The position numbers and the translations under genes were made by a program. Below are positions 7,926 to 17,138 of a DNA stretch of 64,000 nt, in pieces (the stretch's first letter is position 1; each line of letters begins with the position of its first letter). A model generated the notes under the pieces. The model saw nothing but the letters and a program-made list of their open reading frames with translations, was not told the origin of the DNA and ran no database searches. The DNA comes from an uncultured Ignavibacteria bacterium (lineage in GTDB: Bacteria; Bacteroidota; Ignavibacteria; Kapaibacteriales; Kapaibacteriaceae): positions 1 to 64,000 of the forward strand of contig CAJAIA010000012.1 in the NCBI GenBank assembly GCA_903939735.1, written 5' to 3'.

Positions 7926-10900
7926 ATGTCGCTCTTGTTCACGGATCCGCTGTTTCGGCGCGTTGGCTCGATCATCAAGGTCGGTGCTTTACGTCCTCTC
8001 ACGGAGGAGGATGCTCCGCCCCTTGACCAACGAGTGGATCCGGCATATGCACCAACAGTCTATGCAACGCTCGACACCTCGCGATTCTGGCGCTTCTTCA
8101 TTGGCTGCTTCTGGGCTACAGGCACACCAGCCCGTATGCTTCTGGTTCTTGGCGCGCTGAAGCTCTCCATTGCTGTTTCGACACCGATTCTTCTTCGCGT
8201 ACTTCTCGAGCAGCTTCCAGCGGTGAGCACAAGCGCGGCCCTCCCGATCGGCGCAATCGTCACCGCACTCATGCTAGGCAGTATGGGAATGATCGGCGCG
8301 CTGCTCCAGCAACATTGGTTCTATAATGCGCTGCAGGGCTTCAGCATCATCATGAACGGCATCAACGAGCGTGTGGTGCAGCAGGCCTTGCGTCTGCGAC
8401 GATCAGCACGTGCAACGATGCAGACGGGTGACATGGTCAACCACCTATCGAGCGATACCGATGCACTCTGTGAATCGGTGTTTGTGCTTCCCGAGTTTGC
8501 CAATACCGCTGTTCAGTCGATTGCGGTCATCGTTGTGCTATGGACGATGTTGGGTGCGGCCACGCTTGCAGGTATCGCAACACTTCTTGTGATCTCTCCG
8601 ATGCTGTTTCTGGTCGCACGACGCTACCGCAAGCTCGACAGTGTGCTGATGGAGCATCGTGATCAGCGCGTGACGTTGATGTCGCAGATTCTTCAGGGTA
8701 TTCGCGTCGTGAAGTTTCATGCATGGGAAACCAGCGTGAAAGACGAGGTCCAGCACGTGCGATCTCAAGAAATCGCCACGCGTGTGTCCATTGTCCGCAC
8801 CGACGCGCTCAGCACGGTGATGTTCATCTCGACCACCACACTCGTTGCGTTCTCTGCCTTTTCAACGTTTGTCGCCTTGGGTGGTACGCTCACCGCCCCG
8901 GTAATCTTTTCGTGTCTTGCACTCTTCGCACTGCTCGAAGAGCCCTTCGGATACCTTAGCCACCTCCTCGCTAATCTTCAACACGCTCGTGTTGCAACCA
9001 CACGTCTGCACGCATACTTCAGCGCACCCACGCGCGAAGAAGATCACCGCGATACCTCAGCACCTGGCGTGGCGGTAGGTCTTACATGCACGTCACTCAC
9101 GATGCAGTATCCCGATGGAGATCGTCCGGCGTTACACGACATTACGATTGATGTACCTGCGGGATCGAGCGTTGCGCTGATAGGTGGCGTTGGCTCAGGG
9201 AAGAGCACACTGCTGCGCACGCTGGCTGGATTACACATCCCGCGCGAGGGCAGTATCGTGTCTCAGGGTATCGCTGCATCGCTACGTCCGCGTGCAGCCT
9301 ATGTTCCGCAAGAAGCGTTCATCATGAACACATCGGTACGCAACAACATCTGCTTCGGTGAAGATATCGATGTGGATCGACTGCAACGAGCGCTACATCA
9401 ATCAGGACTGCTGCCAGACCTTGCATTGATGCCTGCCGGACTCGACACGGAGATTGGCGAGCGAGGTGTCAATCTTTCGGGCGGACAGCGCCAGCGGGTA
9501 TCTCTTGCACGTGCTGCGTATCATGAGCCGGGCATCGTGTTTCTCGACGACCCCCTCTCTGCGGTTGACGTGTCAACTGAGGCACACATCGTAACGCATC
9601 TCCTGTTCGATGCGTGGGCATCATGTACGCGCGTTGTTGCCACACATCGTCTGGCCCACCTGCGTCGGTTTGACCACATCGTTGTGCTCGATAATGGACG
9701 TGTTGTGTGTCAGGGTACGTACGACGAGATCCTTACACACCCTCGTGCCAGTGAACTCCTCCATGCTGCCGAGACGCACGTGCCGGATCCGCATCACACC
9801 CAACCACCAGTTGCAACGCCAGTGCCTAGTCTACCGCACACCGCAGCGCAGGAGGTCACACACGAGGCAGGACGAATCACCGATGATGAAGATCGTGCAA
9901 CAGGAGCTGTTCGTCGCGGCGTGTACGTCGAGTATATGCGTGCCATGGTCGGACGTGGACGTGTGGGAGGTCCGCTGCGCGCTGCCGCGCTCATCCTTTC
10001 GGCGTTGGGAATCTCGCTTCTGCCGATCCTCCAAACATCGTGGCTCGGCTACTGGAGCGACACGACATCTGGAGCATCGCCATCGAGTGTGTGGACGTCA
10101 GTGCTTGCGATGTTCACGCCAGGTGCGATCGATCCCCTCGTCGCTGTGTGCATCTATGGTGGACTAGGCGTGGTCGTCCTTGCTGGCTGGTACAGCGAAC
10201 GTCTGCTCTGGCTTTACCGCGCAGCTGCAGCCGGACGGTTGATTCACAACGATGCACTTACGGGTGTGCTGGCTGCGCCACTGCGCTTCTTCGATAGCAC
10301 GCCGATGGGACGCATTCTCAATCGTTTCGCACGCGATGTCGAGGGTGTTGATGATCACCTCTCCTGGAACATCGAACAGTCGTTCCGGTCGCTGTCACAG
10401 ACGATCAGTGCGCTGGTGCTGATCATTACGATTACGCCCGTGGTTGTCACCGTGATCGTACCCGTGCTTGCGCTCTACTATCGCCTGCAGCGCGACTACC
10501 GCCGCAGCGCACGTGAGGCGAAACGACTGGAGTCGATTGCACGCTCTCCACGCTATGCTCACTTCAAGGAGCTCGTTACCGGACTCGATGTGATCCATGG
10601 GTTTGGTCTCGAGCAGTACATGCACCGTACCTATCGCGAAACGATCACCGCATTCCAACGACAGTTCTGGTGCAGCATTCTGCTCAATCGTTGGTTCAGC
10701 ACGCGCGTGCCGCTCATTTCGGGATTCATCGCCCTCACAACGAGCGTTGCGATTGTCATCCTCTCATGGAACGGCAACATGAGTGCCGGCACGGCAGGTC
10801 TGGTGCTGACGTATGCCCTTGGCTTTTGGATGAGTCTCAACTGGACCGTGCGCTCATTCAGTGAAGTGGAATCCCGCATGACGTCTGTTGAACGCTTACG

Positions 10901-11642
10901 TCATTTTGCAACACTCGATGCAGAGCCTTCGACGACAACCCAGCCCCTGGAGGAAGCACATCAGTGGCCAACGCAGGGCACAATCACTGTCCGTAACCTT
11001 TGCGTGCGCTATGCGCCACACCTGCCACGCGTGCTACACGATGTAAGCTTTGATGTTGCTCCAGCGATGAAGGTTGGCATCATCGGACGCACTGGCTCGG
11101 GCAAGAGCACGCTCTTTCAGACGCTCTTCCGTTTCGTCGAACCAGAGTCGGGCTCGATAATGATCGACGGCGTCGATATCACGTCGATCCCTCTCGCACG
11201 ACTTCGTCGCTCGATCGCCATCATCCCACAGGATCCTACGCTCTTCATCGGCACAGTACGAAGCAACCTCGATCGCTTCCGTGAGTGCACTGATGACGAC
11301 GTATGGGAGGCATTGCGACGCGTGCAACTTGCCGATCATGTGCGCCAGCTCGCAGGTGGGCTTGATGCGGAGATTGTAGAAGGAGGCGCAAACTTCTCGC
11401 AGGGACAACGCCAATTGCTCTGCATGGCACGTGCGATACTCACGCGCGCCCGCATCATTGTGCTCGACGAAGCAACGGCAAGCGTCGATGTGGTAACCGA
11501 CGCCATCATTCAGCGCACTATTCGTGAAGAGTTCGTCAACGTCACAGTCTTAGTCATCGCGCACCGTCTTGATACAATTGCCGACGCAGACATGACGATT
11601 GAGCTCGCTCAGGGTCGCGTTGAACGCGTTACCACACGTTAA
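7926..11642 (+). CDS. Full-length ABCC (MRP)-type ABC transporter, TMD-NBD-TMD-NBD
   Basis: Protein of 1238 residues with two transmembrane/nucleotide-binding halves in one chain. NBD1 has Walker A GGVGSGKST at about 420-428, signature LSGGQRQ and Walker B FLDDPLSAVD. NBD2 has Walker A GRTGSGKST at about 1054-1062, signature FSQGQRQ and Walker B VLDEATASVD. NBD1 carries Asp (about 542) where the catalytic Glu should be, while NBD2 keeps Glu (about 1182). With the altered NBD2 signature this is the asymmetric arrangement of eukaryotic ABCC/MRP proteins. An MRP-like segment LRPLTEEDAP follows the N-terminus. There is no TMD0. It is presumably an exporter of amphipathic anions or conjugates; substrate unknown. 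It overlaps the 3' end of murB tail to tail by 14 nt. Confidence 0.9.
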   Translation: MSLLFTDPLFRRVGSIIKVGALRPLTEEDAPPLDQRVDPAYAPTVYATLDTSRFWRFFIGCFWATGTPARMLLVLGALKLSIAVSTPILLRVLLEQLPAVSTSAALPIGAIVTALMLGSMGMIGALLQQHWFYNALQGFSIIMNGINERVVQQALRLRRSARATMQTGDMVNHLSSDTDALCESVFVLPEFANTAVQSIAVIVVLWTMLGAATLAGIATLLVISPMLFLVARRYRKLDSVLMEHRDQRVTLMSQILQGIRVVKFHAWETSVKDEVQHVRSQEIATRVSIVRTDALSTVMFISTTTLVAFSAFSTFVALGGTLTAPVIFSCLALFALLEEPFGYLSHLLANLQHARVATTRLHAYFSAPTREEDHRDTSAPGVAVGLTCTSLTMQYPDGDRPALHDITIDVPAGSSVALIGGVGSGKSTLLRTLAGLHIPREGSIVSQGIAASLRPRAAYVPQEAFIMNTSVRNNICFGEDIDVDRLQRALHQSGLLPDLALMPAGLDTEIGERGVNLSGGQRQRVSLARAAYHEPGIVFLDDPLSAVDVSTEAHIVTHLLFDAWASCTRVVATHRLAHLRRFDHIVVLDNGRVVCQGTYDEILTHPRASELLHAAETHVPDPHHTQPPVATPVPSLPHTAAQEVTHEAGRITDDEDRATGAVRRGVYVEYMRAMVGRGRVGGPLRAAALILSALGISLLPILQTSWLGYWSDTTSGASPSSVWTSVLAMFTPGAIDPLVAVCIYGGLGVVVLAGWYSERLLWLYRAAAAGRLIHNDALTGVLAAPLRFFDSTPMGRILNRFARDVEGVDDHLSWNIEQSFRSLSQTISALVLIITITPVVVTVIVPVLALYYRLQRDYRRSAREAKRLESIARSPRYAHFKELVTGLDVIHGFGLEQYMHRTYRETITAFQRQFWCSILLNRWFSTRVPLISGFIALTTSVAIVILSWNGNMSAGTAGLVLTYALGFWMSLNWTVRSFSEVESRMTSVERLRHFATLDAEPSTTTQPLEEAHQWPTQGTITVRNLCVRYAPHLPRVLHDVSFDVAPAMKVGIIGRTGSGKSTLFQTLFRFVEPESGSIMIDGVDITSIPLARLRRSIAIIPQDPTLFIGTVRSNLDRFRECTDDDVWEALRRVQLADHVRQLAGGLDAEIVEGGANFSQGQRQLLCMARAILTRARIIVLDEATASVDVVTDAIIQRTIREEFVNVTVLVIAHRLDTIADADMTIELAQGRVERVTTR

Positions 11643-12642
11643 CCTCGCGCTCCAGCTCTACGCCGAACCGCTCACGCACATCCGATTGAATGCGTTGTGC
11701 TATATCAAGAATCTCAGCACCACGTGCCGACCCGTAGTTCACCAACACGAGTGCCTGACGCGCATGCACTCCTGCATCGCCACTACGATAGCCCTTCCAC
11801 CCGCACGTATCGATCAGCCAAGCCGCTGGCAGCTTGATTGATCCGTCCGCTTGCACATAGTGCGGTGCATCCTGATACGACGTCGCGAGCGTGTCATACG
11901 TCGCTCGCGGCACCACAGGATTCTTGAAGAACGAACCCGCATTGCCGATTTCTGCTGGGTCGGGAAGTTTGCGCTTACGAATCGCCACAACGGCATCGAA
12001 GACGTCACGCGGTGTAGGAACTTGAACTCCACGAGCGTGCAACTCATCAGCAACATCACGATAGGATGTCACAAGGCGCGCCGTTTGATGGACACGATAC
12101 GTCACCGACACGATGATCGCTGTATCACGAAGTGCGTGCTTGAAGACGCTCTCGCGATAGCCGAACGCACATGCGTCGCGATCAAACGTTGTGACGGTGC
12201 CCGTCGTAACATCCAATACATCGCACGACACAAAGCACGATGCTTGCTCGACACCGTAGGCTCCGATGTTCTGCATTGGTGCAGCCCCGATCGTCCCCGG
12301 AATCAGTGCCATGTTTTCGAGTCCACTCCAGCCCTGTTCCACCGTCCATGTAACGATGTCGTGCCATACTTCACCAGCACCGCACGTTATCAGCACATCA
12401 TCACCGTCGATCGTTACATCACGACCCGCGATACGCATGACAATCACCAAGCCCGATACGTCGCCCGTGAGGAGCACATTGCTACCTCCGCCGAGAATGC
12501 GCCACGGCAGTGCCTGTTCGTGGGCCCATGCAAGTGCCTGACGCAGTTCGTCGAGCGTAGTAACAACGACAACATGCTCGGCAGCTGCATGCATACCGAA
12601 TGTGGTGTATGGGGCGAGGTCGATGTTTCGATCGATGGTCAT
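11629..12642 (-). CDS. murB: UDP-N-acetylenolpyruvoylglucosamine reductase (MurB, type I)
   Basis: Protein of 337 residues, matching the type I (Escherichia coli-like, about 340 residues) form. It reduces UDP-GlcNAc-enolpyruvate to UDP-MurNAc with FAD and NADPH in the cytoplasm. The N-terminus NIDLAPYTTFGM, the FAD-binding ILGGGSNVLL, the PGTIGAAPMQNIGAYG segment, the catalytic Ser in NAGSFFKNPVV (about residue 235) and the C-terminal catalytic Glu in EREVNVW (residue 333) are all visible. The start overlaps the stop of the upstream protease gene by 4 nt (ATGA). Its 3' end overlaps the convergent ABC transporter gene. Confidence 0.95.
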   Translation of the reverse strand: MTIDRNIDLAPYTTFGMHAAAEHVVVVTTLDELRQALAWAHEQALPWRILGGGSNVLLTGDVSGLVIVMRIAGRDVTIDGDDVLITCGAGEVWHDIVTWTVEQGWSGLENMALIPGTIGAAPMQNIGAYGVEQASCFVSCDVLDVTTGTVTTFDRDACAFGYRESVFKHALRDTAIIVSVTYRVHQTARLVTSYRDVADELHARGVQVPTPRDVFDAVVAIRKRKLPDPAEIGNAGSFFKNPVVPRATYDTLATSYQDAPHYVQADGSIKLPAAWLIDTCGWKGYRSGDAGVHARQALVLVNYGSARGAEILDIAQRIQSDVRERFGVELEREVNVW

Positions 12643-15600
12643 CGAAGCAGAATCAGAGGGACGGATGAAACATGTGTTGACGTTGCAACGGTCACAACAT
12701 ACCGTCCAGCAGCGAGACCATCGAGAGAAAGTGCTGTGCGCTCGGCAGCTGCGACGTGTGTGAGCACACAGCGTCCGAGTGGATCGACAACACGCACGAT
12801 GGCACCTAGCGGTGCCGCTGTGATCTCCACGAAACTGGTTGCAGGGTTTGGGCGGAGCGCGACAGGTTCTTCAGTCTGATCATCGAGCGATGAGGTTGCA
12901 ATCTCCCAGTGATAGATCGTTCCAGCTGGAAGTGCGGCATTCGACTCAAACACAACTCGACTGCTGCCATCTCGGGTTACATCAGCCGTTACATTTCGCA
13001 AATCATCATCGGCACGTGATGCGAGCACAAGATTGTCACGTACGTCGCTGCCACGCAGACCAATCTGCGCAAACACGCGCTGTGTTACCCCAACGGGAGC
13101 GTCATAGGTCATGTCGAGAGTTCCATCTTCATGAATCGTTAGTTGGAACGCATACCGTCCGACCTCGATCGTGTTGCCGTTGACTACATCCCACGTGCGC
13201 AGAGTCAGATTTCGCCACTCAATAGTAACTGAGCGGTTTGGCGCTTCGCCGCGCACTACATATCCAACGTGCCATGGATTCGGCGCATTTGTATCCGGAT
13301 ACAACTCTGCTGCAAACGCTGCGATGACGATGTCGCTTAGTGTTGTCTCCGAAAGTGGCTGTGAGACCCATGCTGGAAGATTGTCGCCATTGAGAGAGAC
13401 AAATCCACTCCGATACACGGTAAGACTCGTGAGACGACGATCAAGCGCACGAACGTCAAACGGCAAGTCAATCACCACAGGACGCGTGTTCTTCGTACGC
13501 TGGTTGAAGACCACTTGCGGATCAACGAGCTCGGCATAGGAGCCGTTGCGGACCGACATCGTATAGGCCCGTGCAAGCAATGGACGACGTCGTGGGATAT
13601 CAACGATGAGGGCGCTATTGAGTGAGTACGCTGGAGATATCCAATACTGCTGTGAGTATGGTGCAACCACTGCTGAATCGTTCTCACTCGTCAACATTCG
13701 GAAGGAGTAGGATGCGTTGGCACTGACGTCTTCTAGAACAACAACGCCATCGTCGGGAGTAGTGCCAGAGGCTACCAGTGTCGAAGACTCATTCTGGGTA
13801 AGCGTATATGGAGCTCCACCAGTCATCACAATTTGCGAACCTACGTGTGGCTCAGCGTATAGTGCATAGCCAAGTGATAGTGTGGTCAGCGTGTCATTGT
13901 TGACCGAAGCCGCAATCGGCACAACGATCGTGTCTGCACGATCGGTTGTCACGTCCAGCACGATCTTCTGCGGTGCAAAGCGATAGCCGTTGGCAGTCGG
14001 CACGATGATATACCGTCCAGCCGGCAACATGGTGGTGTATGAACGATCCGCAATACGACCTTGCACCATCAAATCTGCAAACATCGTGCTGTAGATAGTC
14101 AGGCTCACATCACGCTCATCTGTGTTGGCAATCGTCACACGAAGGGCACGACCACGGATAAGCTCCATGTCGTACGTCACGACGCTGTCGACGACCATCA
14201 CAGCATTACGGCGTTGCGTTTGTGGTCGTGTAAATGGTGCGACGAGGTACCCACCAGCGAGCACCACTTCGTACAGCCCCGTGCCAAGACCTCGGAACGT
14301 ATACTGTCCGTCGGCATCGGTGCGTACAACCGTGTCGCCATCAATCGCTGGCATCCGCCTGTAGATGTCTGATGCAACGGGACGGAGCGTGAGCTCAAGA
14401 TTGACAAGGGGCGCACGCGATGTTGCGTCGATGACACGTCCGCGCAGGACTGAGGTAGCAGGCAACGGCATATTCCCTAGGCACGTCGCACGCTCGAGAA
14501 ACGATCGTACCACGCGACGATGCAGCGGGTGAAACTCGAGTGCCATTGTTGCCCCTTGATCAAGAAGCTGATGACAGTACGACATAATTGTGCCCCTCGT
14601 TGGTCGCACATCGTCGTATTCGACACAGGTACCTGATTCCGACGCAATGCAGCTGTCGAGGGGGCCCCCTGGCCAGTAGCAGCTTTGTGTGTGGATCGCA
14701 CCAGCAAGGTGTCCGATCTCATGCGTGAGCATACCAACATCCCACGACCATGTTGGGTAGTTGGCAATCGTTTGCAGGACATCACCGGCGCAGTAGCTAT
14801 TCCCCGATTCGCAGAGTCCGCCAATTGTGCGCGCGATGCCGCCTTGTCCGCCGCGCATCGTAAGGAACATGGCCAGATCGCGAGGCACTTGCGACATATT
14901 CTTCTCGTACTCGTCAACGAAGATGTCGAGCAACGTGAACACAGACTCCTCTGTAGGATATGGATCATTCGCGTTGCCCCACACACGGAGATTGCTCAGC
15001 ACAAGCTTCGCACGTACCTCGCGCTCATAGACGGTGGACATCACCGCTAGTACGTTGGCAACGTATGTCTCTGTGCCTGCTACACTCCGTATCGCCTCGA
15101 CCATATCGTAATCGACTTCAACGGCGCAGCGCACCGTGATCGTGTCGAGCTGCTGTTGCATCTCGAGGAGCTTGTGAACATTCGCGAGTGCACGTACAAC
15201 GCTGCTCGTTGGCTCTGCTTCAGGAGTTGCGCACGTGAACGCTCCCACCGACATCATCTGCATGCCATAGCTGGGGTTCAAAGGTCGGTCGGCGAGCGAC
15301 GCGATCGTGCGTGCAGAGTCGGCATAGAGGATCGTAGCGCGCAGCTCACCAGAAGTGTGGAACGTAACGATTGCTACTCCCCCATCCTCCGTGGTGCCTC
15401 GGTAGGTCACCCAGCGCTCCGATGCGCTCCACGTGCGGGCACCATCGGAGGTCATCGACGTTACCACGCCGACGTTATCGCCGGCCCGTTGGGTAAGCGT
15501 ACATGCACGCGACTGTCCGTTACGTAACGGCAGATGCAGCGACACGGTTGGTCGCTGCATCTGCACGATCTGCTGGACAGATGGAGATGGCAACGGAGGT

Positions 15601-15677
15601 GTTGTGGGTATGTGTTGCGCAGTCGCGCATGCAACAGCAAACGCTACAACAACAGTCAGCACGAGGGCATGCCGCAT
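12639..15677 (-). CDS. Secreted metzincin metalloprotease with CarboxypepD-like repeats and T9SS sorting domain
   Basis: Protein of 1012 residues. The signal peptide is MRHALVLTVVVAFAVACATAQ. The zinc site HEIGHLAGAIH (about 319-329) is the metzincin HExxHxxGxxH motif, followed by a Met-turn candidate in TIMSYCHQ. The region before it resembles reprolysin/M12-type catalytic domains, including ADSARTIASLADRPLNPSYG-like prodomain sequence. After the catalytic domain, LRGRVIDATSRAPLVNLELT begins a carboxypeptidase-regulatory-like beta domain. The end (LRPNPATSFVEI to VPLILLR) is a T9SS type C-terminal domain. The product should be a surface or extracellular endopeptidase. A GGAGG Shine-Dalgarno lies 5 nt before the ATG. 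It sits between fumC (26 nt upstream) and murB, apparently in one transcript. Confidence 0.85.
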   Translation of the reverse strand: MRHALVLTVVVAFAVACATAQHIPTTPPLPSPSVQQIVQMQRPTVSLHLPLRNGQSRACTLTQRAGDNVGVVTSMTSDGARTWSASERWVTYRGTTEDGGVAIVTFHTSGELRATILYADSARTIASLADRPLNPSYGMQMMSVGAFTCATPEAEPTSSVVRALANVHKLLEMQQQLDTITVRCAVEVDYDMVEAIRSVAGTETYVANVLAVMSTVYEREVRAKLVLSNLRVWGNANDPYPTEESVFTLLDIFVDEYEKNMSQVPRDLAMFLTMRGGQGGIARTIGGLCESGNSYCAGDVLQTIANYPTWSWDVGMLTHEIGHLAGAIHTQSCYWPGGPLDSCIASESGTCVEYDDVRPTRGTIMSYCHQLLDQGATMALEFHPLHRRVVRSFLERATCLGNMPLPATSVLRGRVIDATSRAPLVNLELTLRPVASDIYRRMPAIDGDTVVRTDADGQYTFRGLGTGLYEVVLAGGYLVAPFTRPQTQRRNAVMVVDSVVTYDMELIRGRALRVTIANTDERDVSLTIYSTMFADLMVQGRIADRSYTTMLPAGRYIIVPTANGYRFAPQKIVLDVTTDRADTIVVPIAASVNNDTLTTLSLGYALYAEPHVGSQIVMTGGAPYTLTQNESSTLVASGTTPDDGVVVLEDVSANASYSFRMLTSENDSAVVAPYSQQYWISPAYSLNSALIVDIPRRRPLLARAYTMSVRNGSYAELVDPQVVFNQRTKNTRPVVIDLPFDVRALDRRLTSLTVYRSGFVSLNGDNLPAWVSQPLSETTLSDIVIAAFAAELYPDTNAPNPWHVGYVVRGEAPNRSVTIEWRNLTLRTWDVVNGNTIEVGRYAFQLTIHEDGTLDMTYDAPVGVTQRVFAQIGLRGSDVRDNLVLASRADDDLRNVTADVTRDGSSRVVFESNAALPAGTIYHWEIATSSLDDQTEEPVALRPNPATSFVEITAAPLGAIVRVVDPLGRCVLTHVAAAERTALSLDGLAAGRYVVTVATSTHVSSVPLILLR

Positions 15678-15682
15678 GAGAA

Positions 15683-15687
15683 CCTCC
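15683..15687 (-). promoter_or_regulatory. Shine-Dalgarno site of the metalloprotease gene
   Basis: The minus strand reads GGAGG, 5 nt before the ATG at 15677. It fixes the start and shows that strong anti-SD pairing is used by some genes here, although many other starts lack it. Confidence 0.7.
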
Positions 15688-15703
15688 GAACGGTATGGTA
15701 AGC

Positions 15704-17095
15704 TTACGCGTGTGGTCCGAGCATATCCTCAGGACGCACCCATGCATCGAACTGCTCTTCGGTGAGCAACCCAAGTGCGAGGGCTTCCTGCTTCAATGTC
15801 GTACCATTCTTGTGTGCTGTCTTGGCAATCTTGGCAGCATTGTCATACCCGATATGAGTGTTCAATGCTGTCACAAGCATCAGCGTGTTCTTGTTGTAGT
15901 ACTCGAGACGATCAACATTGGCAACGATGCCTGCTGCACAGTGTTCGTTGAACATCGTGCATGTGTCGCCCAGCAGACGGATGCTCTGGAGGACGTTGTA
16001 GACGATCACTGGCTTGAAGACGTTGAGTTCGAAGTTGCCCGATGCACCGCCGACGTTAACGGCGACATCGTTACCAAACACCTGCGCGGCGACCATTGTC
16101 ATTGCCTCGCTCTGCGTTGGGTTGACCTTGCCCGGCATGATCGACGAGCCTGGTTCGTTTTCTGGAATCGAGAGCTCTCCCAGACCGCAGCGCGGACCCG
16201 ACGCCATCCAGCGAATGTCGTTCGCGATCTTCATACACGTTGCAGCAAGCGTCTTGAGCGATCCGTGGAAGTACACGAGTGCATCGTGCGCTGCAAGTGC
16301 TTCGAACTTGTTCGGCGCAGTCACAAACGGCAGCGATGTAAGCGATGCGATAGTAGTAGCTGAACGTACAGCGAACTCAGGATGTGTGTTGATACCCGTG
16401 CCGACGGCAGTGCCACCGAGTGCGAGTTCGTACACGCCCTCAAGCGACTGCTCAATGCGCTTGATGTCATTCGTCAGCGCCTGCACATAACCCGAGAATT
16501 CCTGTCCGAGTGTGATTGGCGTAGCATCCATCAAGTGCGTACGTCCACTCTTGATGAGTGGTGCGAACTCAGCAGCCTTTGCCCCAAGAGTGTCGCGCAG
16601 TGCACGTACTGCCGGGAGCAGACGTGATGTTGCGGCGCGTGCCACGGCGATGTGCATCGCTGTTGGGAAGGTGTCATTGGAGCTCTGCGACTTGTTTACA
16701 TCGTCATTCGGGTGCACAGGCTTCTTCGAGCCCAGTTCGCCCCCTGCAATCTCGATTGCACGATTTGCAATGACTTCGTTCACATTCATGTTCGTTTGCG
16801 TGCCCGAGCCTGTCTGCCACACGCTCAATGGGAAATGCTCGCTGAGTCCGCCGTTGATCACTTCATCGGCAGCTGCGACGATGAGATCACGCTTGTCCGC
16901 AGCTAGCACACCGAGATCGGCATTGACCATGGCCGCAGCCTTCTTGAGAACGGCCATTGCCTGGATGACTTCGCGCGGCATGCGCTCTTCACCAATCGCG
17001 AAGTGAATGAGTGACCGTGCTGTTTGTGCTCCGTAATAGGCTGAAGATGGGACGCTGATTTCGCCCATCGTATCACGCTCGATGCGAGTGCTCAT
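15704..17095 (-). CDS. fumC: Class II fumarate hydratase (fumarase C)
   Basis: Protein of 463 residues, the standard length. It hydrates fumarate to L-malate in the TCA cycle as a cytosolic, iron-independent homotetramer. Visible motifs are [39 protein letters not shown], the active-site region [17 protein letters not shown] and the superfamily signature [11 protein letters not shown] (about 315-325). The C-terminus ends in the fumarase-specific PEDMLGPHA rather than an aspartase tail. A TAGTTTTG promoter element lies 35 nt upstream. It is followed after 26 nt by the metalloprotease gene. Confidence 0.95.
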   Translation of the reverse strand: MSTRIERDTMGEISVPSSAYYGAQTARSLIHFAIGEERMPREVIQAMAVLKKAAAMVNADLGVLAADKRDLIVAAADEVINGGLSEHFPLSVWQTGSGTQTNMNVNEVIANRAIEIAGGELGSKKPVHPNDDVNKSQSSNDTFPTAMHIAVARAATSRLLPAVRALRDTLGAKAAEFAPLIKSGRTHLMDATPITLGQEFSGYVQALTNDIKRIEQSLEGVYELALGGTAVGTGINTHPEFAVRSATTIASLTSLPFVTAPNKFEALAAHDALVYFHGSLKTLAATCMKIANDIRWMASGPRCGLGELSIPENEPGSSIMPGKVNPTQSEAMTMVAAQVFGNDVAVNVGGASGNFELNVFKPVIVYNVLQSIRLLGDTCTMFNEHCAAGIVANVDRLEYYNKNTLMLVTALNTHIGYDNAAKIAKTAHKNGTTLKQEALALGLLTEEQFDAWVRPEDMLGPHA

Positions 17096-17130
17096 GAGGT
17101 AGAGATGGTAATGTGAATGGTTGTTCGGTA

Positions 17131-17138
17131 CAAAACTA
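17131..17138 (-). promoter_or_regulatory. -7 promoter element of fumC (TAGTTTTG)
   Basis: The minus strand reads TAGTTTTG, a perfect TAnnTTTG (Bacteroidota sigma-ABfr -7 consensus), 35 nt before the fumC ATG. Its TAG is also the stop codon of the upstream RND-TolC gene, so the promoter is embedded in that gene's 3' end. The -33 element is not obvious. Confidence 0.45.

Noticed and set aside
9546-9551. Loss of the catalytic Glu in NBD1 as a damaging mutation
   Set aside because: An Asp at this place is normal for the ABCC family, where site 1 is degenerate.
11851-12879. Plus-strand open frame of 342 codons across murB
   Set aside because: It is antisense to the well-conserved murB and its neighbour. 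The translation is rich in Arg, His and Cys with no recognisable motif, as expected of a shadow frame.
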